Shown in pieces: positions 1 through 6,232 of a stretch of 6,232 bases of DNA (positions are counted from its first letter, which is position 1; every line of letters starts with the position of its first letter). Source of the stretch: Chloroflexota bacterium. GTDB taxonomy: Bacteria > Chloroflexota > Limnocylindria > QHBO01. The stretch covers positions 1 to 6,232 of the forward strand of contig JACDBS010000228.1 of assembly GCA_013694795.1 (NCBI GenBank), read 5' to 3'. The notes below the pieces were generated by a model. It worked only from the letters and a program-made list of their open reading frames with translations, made no database searches and had not been told where the DNA came from. Both the position numbers and the translations under genes were made by a program.

Positions 1-1566
1 ACCCGCGAGGACGATTGCGAGACCGATCTCGGAACGTGGATGACCCGCGAAGAGTCGGACCTCATCCCGGAGCCGTTCATCGAGCGGCTCATCGGACGCA
101 TGGCCGCCATCGACGTGGTCGATGAGAAGACCGGCGAGGTGATCGTCGCCCGCAACGCCGAAATCGGCGAGGAGGCGCTCGAGAAGATCGAGGCCGCCAA
201 GGTCGATCGCGTCAGCGTGCGCTCACCGCTCACCTGCGCCGCGCGCCACGGCCTGTGCCGCATGTGCTACGGCCGTAACCTGGCCACCGGCGAGCTCGTC
301 GAGCTCGGACAGGCGGTCGGGATCATCGCCGCCCAGTCCATCGGCGAGCCCGGCACGCAGCTGACCATGCGAACCTTCCACACCGGCGGCGTCGCCGGCG
401 AGGACATCACCCAGGGCCTGCCGCGCGTCGAGGAGCTGTTCGAGGCGCGCATCCCCAAGGGCCAGGCCACGATGACCGAGATCGACGGCATCGTCGAGGT
501 GCCGCCGGCGTCGGGCGACCAGCCGATCGCGGTGCGTGTCACCCATACCGAGTCGTACGACACCACCTTCAAGCTCACCCGTCAGCACGAGATCCTCGTC
601 GCCGAGGGCGACGAGGTGACCGAGGGCCAGCTGCTGGCCCGCATGGGCGAGGGGGAGGAGCTGGTCGAGGTCAAGGCATCCGCCGGCGGCCGAGTGACAA
701 AGAAGGGAAACACGCTGACCCTGCACACGGTGGAGATCGACCTGCGCGAGTACCCCGTGCCGCACTCGGCTCGGCTGCGCGTCGCTGATGGCGACAACGT
801 CTCGGCCGGCGACTCGCTGACCGAAGGGTCGCTCAACCCGAAGGAGCTGCTCGAGATCAAGGGCGTGGACACCGTCCAGCGCTTCCTGGTCGGCGAGGTC
901 CAGAAGGTGTACCGATCCCAGGGCGTGACCATCAGCGACAAGCACATCGAGATCATCGTGCGCCAGATGCTGCGCAAGGTGACCGTCGACAACGCCGGCG
1001 ACACCGAGCTGCTCCCGTCGGAGCTGATCGACCGCTTCGAGTTCGAGGAGACGAACAACCGGATCCTCGCCGAGGGCGGCGAGCCGGCCACGGCGCAGAC
1101 CGTCCTCCTGGGCGTCACCAAGGCCTCGCTCAACACCTCGTCGTTCCTCGCCGCGGCGTCATTCCAGGAGACGACGCGCGTGCTGACCGAGGCCGCCATC
1201 AACGGCGCCAAGGATCACCTCATCGGCCTCAAGGAGAACGTCATCATCGGCAAGCTGATCCCGGCCGGGACCGGCGCCGAGGCGCGGCGCCTCCAGGCCG
1301 AGCGCGCCGGCCAGCTCTCTCCCGCGGAGGAGGAGCAGCAGCGTGAGGAGGCCGCCGCGCGCGCCTTTCTGTCCGGTGACCCCGACACCGACGGCGATGG
1401 TGATGTCGAGCCCGACGAGGCCGAGGCCGCAGCCCGTGAGGCGGGCGACACGGTCGCCGAGCTCATGGGCGCAGGCGACAACCCTGAGATGGAGGCCGCA
1501 GTCGAGGAGCAGGTCTTCGACGAGCTGACCGAGGACGCGAAGGAGAAGGCTGCCGTCAAGAAGTAG
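1..1566 (+). CDS. rpoC: DNA-directed RNA polymerase subunit beta-prime, C-terminal part (5' truncated by window)
   Basis: Catalytic large subunit of RNA polymerase. The reading frame is open from base 1, so the start lies upstream; 521 residues are visible. The second zinc site is complete: a Cys in the DDC motif (bases 16-18) and a C-x6-C-x2-C cluster at visible residues 79, 86 and 89. The bridge-helix/trigger-loop segment with GIIAAQSIGEPGTQ and TMRTFH follows (about residues 107-130; the trigger-loop His is about residue 127). It continues directly into EDITQGLPRVEELFEAR, so the large trigger-loop insertion of enterobacteria is absent. The conserved end of the fold (KASLNTSSFLAAASFQETTR, then KENVIIGKLIPAGTG) is intact. 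About 96 residues of acidic, Ala/Glu-rich tail follow, with no family counterpart that I recognise. The gene ends with TAG and is followed 21 nt later by a strong hairpin. Identity is certain; the function of the tail is unknown. Confidence 0.98.
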   Translation, partial: TREDDCETDLGTWMTREESDLIPEPFIERLIGRMAAIDVVDEKTGEVIVARNAEIGEEALEKIEAAKVDRVSVRSPLTCAARHGLCRMCYGRNLATGELVELGQAVGIIAAQSIGEPGTQLTMRTFHTGGVAGEDITQGLPRVEELFEARIPKGQATMTEIDGIVEVPPASGDQPIAVRVTHTESYDTTFKLTRQHEILVAEGDEVTEGQLLARMGEGEELVEVKASAGGRVTKKGNTLTLHTVEIDLREYPVPHSARLRVADGDNVSAGDSLTEGSLNPKELLEIKGVDTVQRFLVGEVQKVYRSQGVTISDKHIEIIVRQMLRKVTVDNAGDTELLPSELIDRFEFEETNNRILAEGGEPATAQTVLLGVTKASLNTSSFLAAASFQETTRVLTEAAINGAKDHLIGLKENVIIGKLIPAGTGAEARRLQAERAGQLSPAEEEQQREEAAARAFLSGDPDTDGDGDVEPDEAEAAAREAGDTVAELMGAGDNPEMEAAVEEQVFDELTEDAKEKAAVKK

Positions 1567-1587
1567 CCTCTCCCTCCTGACCGATGC

Positions 1588-1614
1588 GAAGGGCGGCCCG
1601 TGTGGCCGCCCTTC
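1588..1614 (+). terminator. Probable rpoBC transcription terminator hairpin
   Basis: A perfect 11-bp inverted repeat (GAAGGGCGGCC at 1588-1598, GGCCGCCCTTC at 1604-1614) with a 5-nt loop starts 22 nt after the rpoC stop codon. It is very GC-rich and has A/T pairs only at its base. No T-run follows (the next bases are AAGATGCG), so it does not fit the textbook intrinsic terminator. Hairpins without a U-tract are common downstream of genes in high-GC bacteria. Position and strength support a termination or 3'-end stabilising role. Confidence 0.75.
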
Positions 1615-1642
1615 AAGATGCGTGGCTGCCCGCCTCTCCCCG

Positions 1643-1721
1643 GGCCGTTGACCCCCGAGGCAATTGGGGCCCTATTGACCCCTGGGCCGTTGACCCCTGG
1701 GCCGTTGACCCCTGGGCCGTT
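1643..1721. repeat. 15-bp tandem direct repeat block (TTGACCCCTGGGCCG)
   Basis: Three exact head-to-tail copies of the 15-mer TTGACCCCTGGGCCG lie at 1675-1689, 1690-1704 and 1705-1719. A degenerate related unit begins at 1648 (GGGCCGTTGACCCCC), and a fourth unit starts at 1720 but changes after TTGACCC into the palindrome at 1722-1738. The 15-bp period keeps one reading frame open on either strand (for example a DPWAV repeat on +). There is no ribosome-binding site or recognisable protein, so I treat that as a by-product. The block lies in the convergent gap after the rpoC terminator. Its function is unknown; it could arise by slippage or be part of a repeat family. Confidence 0.85.
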
Positions 1722-1738
1722 GACCCGTGGTACGGGTC
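1722..1738. repeat. 17-bp palindrome, copy 1 (GACCCGT-GGT-ACGGGTC)
   Basis: Perfect 7-bp arms around a 3-bp centre. It follows directly on the 15-bp tandem repeats and shares their TTGACCC start. It can form a hairpin in RNA from either strand. See copies 2 and 3. Confidence 0.85.
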
Positions 1739-1783
1739 TAACACCCGGCAAGTCGCCGAGGAAGCCCGGCTCCGGGTGGATCT

Positions 1784-1799
1784 GACCCGTGGTACGGGT
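1784..1799. repeat. Palindrome, copy 2 (last arm base changed)
   Basis: Identical to copy 1 over 16 bases; the final C is replaced by A at 1800, leaving a 6-bp arm match. It starts 62 bp after the start of copy 1, and the flanking sequence differs, so the conserved unit is the palindrome itself. Confidence 0.85.
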
Positions 1800-1833
1800 A
1801 TATGGCCACGGAGCTCGACCTCGTCGGTCGGTA

Positions 1834-1850
1834 GACCCGTGGTACGGGTC
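1834..1850. repeat. 17-bp palindrome, copy 3
   Basis: Exact repeat of copy 1 (17 of 17 bases), starting 50 bp after copy 2. Three copies in about 130 bp, all in the same orientation by their asymmetric GGT centre, are far beyond chance. Candidates are a repetitive extragenic palindrome, a 3'-end or terminator element, or binding sites for a dimeric DNA-binding protein. Confidence 0.85.
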
Positions 1851-1924
1851 GTGGAAGAACGAACGCGCCCGATCGAACGCTCTGGGTGGGCGCGATGCGC
1901 TGCTGGATCAGCCCGCCGACTTAC

Positions 1925-2221
1925 CTAGGGCGGACGCGAAGTGGGAAGAACACCTAGCGACCGACTCTCGCGGACGACCGCTTCGTTGCGCTCATCCTCC
2001 GATAGGTCCCACAGGTCTGAGCCGACCAGTGCGCGAGCGAACCACACCGATTCCCTCGCGCTCCCCCATGCAACATGCGCCAACACATCCCTACCGCTCC
2101 AGCCGCCAGGGAGGATCGGCTCTGATAGAAGTTCGGGCAGGACCGACTGGAGTATTCGGTCGAACCGATCTCGGTCGGCCTGAACGGTCGCGGGGAATTC
2201 GTCACTGCTGACGGAGTCCAT
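1925..2221 (-). CDS. Short DinB / maleylpyruvate-isomerase-like four-helix protein, probably truncated
   Basis: 98 residues from ATG at 2221; a TTG at 2227 is an alternative start, with a stop codon just upstream of it. The N-terminal helix and the segment PGGWSGRDVLAHVAWGSARE (about residues 39-58), with the conserved Trp and His, match the first half of the DinB-like fold (DinB, DfsB/ClbS and mycothiol-dependent maleylpyruvate isomerase relatives). The third-helix region NEAVVRESRSLG is also recognisable. Family members usually have about 150-170 residues. This one stops after GVLPTSRPP, where the fourth helix should begin, and I could not find the missing part in another frame downstream. 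Third codon positions are less G/C-biased than in the str genes. No well-placed Shine-Dalgarno is seen: AGG abuts the ATG directly. It may be a decaying fragment or a minimal single-domain protein; the substrate is unknown. Confidence 0.55.
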   Translation of the reverse strand: MDSVSSDEFPATVQADRDRFDRILQSVLPELLSEPILPGGWSGRDVLAHVAWGSARESVWFARALVGSDLWDLSEDERNEAVVRESRSLGVLPTSRPP

Positions 2222-2277
2222 CCTCAATCATCTTACGTGCGGCTCGAATAGATGGACTACCCGGGGGGACGGCTCGG

Positions 2278-2307
2278 TTGACACTCCGAACGCGAGTTCC
2301 GTATACT
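2278..2307 (+). promoter_or_regulatory. str operon promoter (sigma-70/SigA type)
   Basis: A consensus -35 box TTGACA (2278-2283) is separated by 18 bp from TATACT (2302-2307), one mismatch from the -10 consensus. The expected start of transcription is near 2314. It lies upstream of rpsL in the gap shared with the divergent minus-strand gene. Such a match in a high-GC background is strong evidence of a highly active housekeeping promoter. Confidence 0.85.
2288..2299. promoter_or_regulatory. Dyad GAAC-GCGA-GTTC inside the promoter spacer
   Basis: A small inverted repeat lies exactly between the -35 and -10 boxes, where repressors often bind. A near copy (GAAC-GCGAG-GTTC, 2442-2454) overlaps the rpsL ribosome-binding site, and both sit within a shared 10-mer CGAACGCGAG. 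The arms are only 4 bp, so an operator role is speculative. Confidence 0.3.
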
Positions 2308-2313
2308 CCATCG

Positions 2314-2457
2314 TCGGTGTCCCGCGTGCGGGACGCCTTCGTGTGTGCCCCACCAGGGCAGCCCATATATCGGCCTCCGCAACGGATCGCCGTGGGCGCC
2401 AACGGATGCCACGATCGCAGACATCAGTTTCAACGCGATACGAACGCGAGGTTCTCG
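2314..2457 (+). promoter_or_regulatory. 5' untranslated leader of the str operon
   Basis: About 144 nt separate the predicted transcription start from the rpsL start codon. The leader begins with a stable stem-loop: GGUGUCCCG (2316-2324), loop CGUG, CGGGACGCC (2329-2337), giving 9 pairs including one G-U. A second stem is TGCCC (2346-2350), 5-nt loop, GGGCA (2356-2360). The direct repeat AACGGAT occurs at 2381 and 2401. A third small stem (CGAG 2447-2450 / CTCG 2454-2457) covers the ribosome-binding site. No intrinsic terminator or known riboswitch is recognised. The 5' hairpin could protect the mRNA; autoregulation by an operon product is possible but unproven. Confidence 0.5.
2448..2451 (+). 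promoter_or_regulatory. rpsL ribosome-binding site supporting a TTG start
   Basis: GAGG lies 6 nt before TTG at 2458. This agrees with protein homology: translation from TTG gives MPTISQLVRKGR, the standard S12 N-terminus. In-frame starts upstream (for example GTG at 2341) would add residues unrelated to S12. Confidence 0.65.
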
Positions 2458-2877
2458 TTGCCAACCATCAGCCAGCTGGTCCGCAAGGGTCGAAAGCCGG
2501 CCGTCAAGAAGGTCAAGGCTCCGGCGCTGCGTCGGACGCTGAACACCCTCAAGCAGACCACGTCTGAAGGACGCGGCGCGCCGCAGCGGCGCGGCGTATG
2601 CCTGCAGGTCATGACGCGCACCCCGAAGAAGCCGAACTCGGCGCTGCGCAAGGTCGCGCGCGTGCGGCTGACGAACGGCATGGAGGTCACCGCCTACATC
2701 CCGGGCATCGGCCATAACCTCCAGGAGCACTCGATGGTGCTGGTCCGCGGCGGGCGCGTGAAGGATCTCCCGGCGGTGAAGTACCACATCATTCGCGGCA
2801 CCCTCGACGCCGCGGGCGTCCGCGACCGGCGGCAGAGTCGCAGCAAGTACGGCGCGAAGGCGCCCGGGAAGTCCTAG
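2458..2877 (+). CDS. rpsL: 30S ribosomal protein S12
   Basis: 139 residues. S12 sits at the decoding centre of the small subunit and influences tRNA selection and streptomycin response. The start is TTG, chosen because it yields the canonical MPTI-QLVRKGR N-terminus and has GAGG 6 nt upstream. The two conserved loops are present: TPKKPNSALRK (residues 55-65; K57 and K58 correspond to the E. coli Lys pair at the streptomycin site) and RGGRVKDLP (97-105), whose Asp103 is the position methylthiolated in E. coli. Residues 25-41 replace a 3-residue segment of E. coli S12, a net insertion of 14 residues just before PQRRGVC. Residue 106 is Ala where E. coli and most S12 proteins have Gly (KDLPG). 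It is the first gene of the operon, and its stop codon is 2 nt before the rpsG start. Confidence 0.97.
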   Translation: MPTISQLVRKGRKPAVKKVKAPALRRTLNTLKQTTSEGRGAPQRRGVCLQVMTRTPKKPNSALRKVARVRLTNGMEVTAYIPGIGHNLQEHSMVLVRGGRVKDLPAVKYHIIRGTLDAAGVRDRRQSRSKYGAKAPGKS

Positions 2878-2879
2878 TC

Positions 2880-3353
2880 ATGCCCCGACGACCGACGATC
2901 GCCCGCAAGCTCAAGTACGCCGAACAGCTGTCCGGCACCGCGCTGACGCTGAACCAGTTCACGAACAAGCTCATGTACGGTGGCAAGCGTCACCTGGCGC
3001 ACCGTATCCTCGAGGACGCGCTGGCTCGCTGCGAGTCGCAGGCCGGTCGCGCGGGGGTCGAGGTGCTCGAGCAGGCCCTTCGCAACGCGATGCCGCTGAT
3101 CGAGGTCAAGCCCAAGCGTGTCGGCGGCTCCACCTACCAGATCCCCGTCGAGGTGCGTTCTGATCGACGCATCAGCCTGGGCATGCGCTGGCTCATCGAG
3201 TCGGCCCGCAAGCGCAATGGCAAGAGCATGTCCGACAAGCTCGCCGCCGAGTTCATGGATGCCAGCAACGGCATCGGTGCCGCGGTGAAGCGACGCGAGG
3301 ACACGCATCGCATGGCGGAGGCGAACAAGGCCTTCAGCCATTTCAAGTGGTAG
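2880..3353 (+). CDS. rpsG: 30S ribosomal protein S7
   Basis: 157 residues, essentially the usual bacterial length (about 156). S7 is a primary 16S rRNA-binding protein that nucleates assembly of the 30S head and lines the mRNA exit/E-site region. It starts MPRRPTIARK, and the recognisable S7 core includes NQFTNKLMYGGK (about residues 25-36), the beta-hairpin with GGSTYQIPVEVR (about 82-93), and the C-terminal VKRREDTHRMAEANKAFSHFKW. The ATG is 2 nt after the rpsL stop. A GGGA at 2866-2869 inside the end of rpsL can serve as ribosome-binding site, so translation is probably coupled. The tight spacing leaves no room for the roughly 100-nt rpsL-rpsG spacer that E. coli S7 uses for autoregulation. 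The stop is 4 nt before the fusA ATG. Confidence 0.98.
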   Translation: MPRRPTIARKLKYAEQLSGTALTLNQFTNKLMYGGKRHLAHRILEDALARCESQAGRAGVEVLEQALRNAMPLIEVKPKRVGGSTYQIPVEVRSDRRISLGMRWLIESARKRNGKSMSDKLAAEFMDASNGIGAAVKRREDTHRMAEANKAFSHFKW

Positions 3354-3357
3354 GCCG

Positions 3358-5463
<2,106 letters not shown>

Positions 5464-5473
5464 CTGACCGATT

Positions 5474-5479
5474 AAGGAG
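5474..5479 (+). promoter_or_regulatory. tuf ribosome-binding site AAGGAG
   Basis: A full AAGGAG core occurs in the 30-nt fusA-tuf gap, 14 nt before the tuf ATG. That spacing is longer than usual, but no closer ATG is available, and the MAKQKFDRNKPHVNVGTIGH start fits the EF-Tu family. No promoter or terminator is visible in this gap, so tuf is probably cotranscribed with fusA. Confidence 0.7.
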
Positions 5480-5493
5480 CGACGAGACCACCC

Positions 5494-6232
5494 ATGGCCA
5501 AGCAGAAGTTCGACCGCAACAAGCCGCACGTCAACGTGGGCACCATCGGTCATGTCGACCACGGCAAGACCACCCTGACCGCGGCGATCACGAAGTTCCT
5601 GTCACTCTCGGGCGGCGCTGACTTCAAGGCGTTCGACCAGATCGACAACGCTCCCGAGGAGCGCCAGCGCGGCATCACGATCGCCATCAGCCACGTGGAG
5701 TACCAGACGGCGAACCGCCACTACGCCCACGTCGACTGCCCGGGTCACGCGGACTACATCAAGAACATGATCACCGGCGCCGCCCAGATGGACGGCGCGA
5801 TCCTGGTGGTGTCGGCAGCAGACGGCCCCATGCCGCAGACGCGCGAGCACATCCTCCTGGCGCGCCAGGTCGAGGTGCCCTCGCTGGTCGTCTACCTCAA
5901 CAAGGTCGATATGGTCGATGACGAGATGCTCATCGACCTGGTCGAGATGGAAGTGCGCGAGCTCCTCAGCAAGTACGAGTTCCCCGGCGACGACGTGCCG
6001 GTGATTCGCGGCTCGGCGCTGAAGGCCCTCGAATCCTCCAGCGACGACCCCCAGAGCGACGACTACACCTCCATCAAGGAGCTGATGGAGGCGGTCGACT
6101 CGTACATTCCCACCCCCGCCCGTGAGACCGAGAAGCCGTTCCTGATGCCCATCGAGGACGTCTTCGGCATCAAGGGCCGCGGGACCGTGGCCACCGGCCG
6201 CATCGAGCGTGGCGTCGTCAACACCGGTGAGA
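5494..6232 (+). CDS. tuf: Translation elongation factor Tu (3' truncated by window)
   Basis: 246 complete codons of an expected roughly 400 are visible. EF-Tu delivers aminoacyl-tRNA to the ribosome as a GTP-bound ternary complex. The G domain is complete: P-loop GHVDHGKT (19-26), switch I RGITI with Thr62 (59-63), DCPGHADY with catalytic His85 (81-88), NKVD (136-139), GSALKA (173-178). Domain II has begun (FLMPIEDVFGIKGRGTVATGR). Small differences from common EF-Tu (VVYLNKVD, FGIKGRGTVATGR rather than FTITGRGTVVTGR) are conservative. Last gene of the visible str operon; the stop and any downstream genes lie outside the window. Confidence 0.98.
   Translation, partial: MAKQKFDRNKPHVNVGTIGHVDHGKTTLTAAITKFLSLSGGADFKAFDQIDNAPEERQRGITIAISHVEYQTANRHYAHVDCPGHADYIKNMITGAAQMDGAILVVSAADGPMPQTREHILLARQVEVPSLVVYLNKVDMVDDEMLIDLVEMEVRELLSKYEFPGDDVPVIRGSALKALESSSDDPQSDDYTSIKELMEAVDSYIPTPARETEKPFLMPIEDVFGIKGRGTVATGRIERGVVNTGE

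Larger units (their letters stand above)
1739..1924. other. Remainder of the rpoC / minus-strand-gene convergent gap
   Basis: Apart from palindrome copies 2 and 3, this stretch holds two further dyads. CACCCGG at 1742-1748 pairs with CCGGGTG at 1772-1778, and CGACC at 1816-1820 pairs with GGTCG at 1826-1830 around a 5-nt loop. From 1851 to 1924 I see only a run of GAAC words (1857-1878) and no gene, tRNA or clear terminator for the minus-strand gene. Open frames across here have no ribosome-binding site and no recognisable product. Confidence 0.5.

Noticed and set aside
1720..1803. Promoters formed by the repeated TTGACC words
   Set aside because: TTGACC resembles a -35 box, but no suitable -10 hexamer lies 16-18 bp downstream of any copy, and no gene follows on the + strand for about 700 bp.
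1643..1850. CRISPR array
   Set aside because: Repeats are 15-17 bp, either contiguous or separated by unequal gaps (45 and 34 bp), with no adjacent cas genes. They do not fit repeat-spacer structure.
1584..1928. A small + strand protein with DPWAV repeats encoded by the 15-bp tandem units
   Set aside because: The repeat period is a multiple of three, so frames stay open on both strands. The frame begins in the terminator hairpin and has no start context or familiar sequence.
1789..2211. A 140-codon + strand frame across the intergenic repeats and the DinB-like gene
   Set aside because: Composition is Arg/Ser/Pro-rich as expected for antisense noise. It lacks a ribosome-binding site and overlaps the recognisable minus-strand protein.
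2278..2457. A 60-residue N-terminal extension of S12
   Set aside because: The frame is open upstream, but the sequence is unlike S12, it overlaps the promoter, and the TTG at 2458 gives the standard N-terminus with its own GAGG.
1567..2457. tRNA or other known structural RNA in the non-coding gap
   Set aside because: I looked for a T-loop GGTTCGA-type motif with flanking stems and found only partial matches (near 1870 and 2242) without an acceptor or anticodon arm.

Overview
The window is a high-GC bacterial chromosome segment carrying the 3' part of rpoC and most of the classical str operon in the order rpsL-rpsG-fusA-tuf, all on the + strand. Codon third positions in these genes are overwhelmingly G or C. 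The best taxonomic guess is a deep-branching, high-GC lineage near Chloroflexota. RpoC has no enterobacterial-type insertion in the trigger loop and lacks the short actinobacterial C-terminus. S12 carries an extra 14 residues near its N-terminus, of a kind I recall from Chloroflexota. This placement is an inference, not a proof.

Layout: 1-1566 is the C-terminal 521 residues of RNA polymerase beta-prime, ending in a long acidic tail. A perfect 11-bp hairpin (1588-1614) follows and probably terminates the rpoBC transcript. From 1643 to 1850 there is a compact non-coding repeat block: a 15-bp unit repeated in tandem three times, running directly into three copies of a 17-bp palindrome with the core GACCCGT-GGT-ACGGGT. 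On the opposite strand, 1925-2221 encodes a short DinB/maleylpyruvate-isomerase-like four-helix protein that looks truncated. Its 3' end converges on rpoC, so the repeats sit between two convergent 3' ends.

A near-ideal sigma-70-type promoter (TTGACA, 18-bp spacer, TATACT; 2278-2307) starts the str operon. An approximately 144-nt leader with a 5'-end hairpin precedes rpsL, which appears to use a TTG start at 2458. rpsL, rpsG and fusA are packed with 2- and 4-nt gaps, and tuf follows after 30 nt and runs off the window end. Together they make two decoding-centre/head proteins of the 30S subunit (S12, S7) and the two elongation GTPases (EF-G, EF-Tu).

The genes themselves are ordinary core machinery. 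The less ordinary parts are the repeat block, a GAAC-N4/5-GTTC motif present both in the promoter spacer and over the rpsL ribosome-binding site, the S12 insertion and a Gly-to-Ala change in its decoding loop, and an EF-hand-like acidic loop in the RpoC tail. I found no convincing new defence, mobile or CRISPR-type system.
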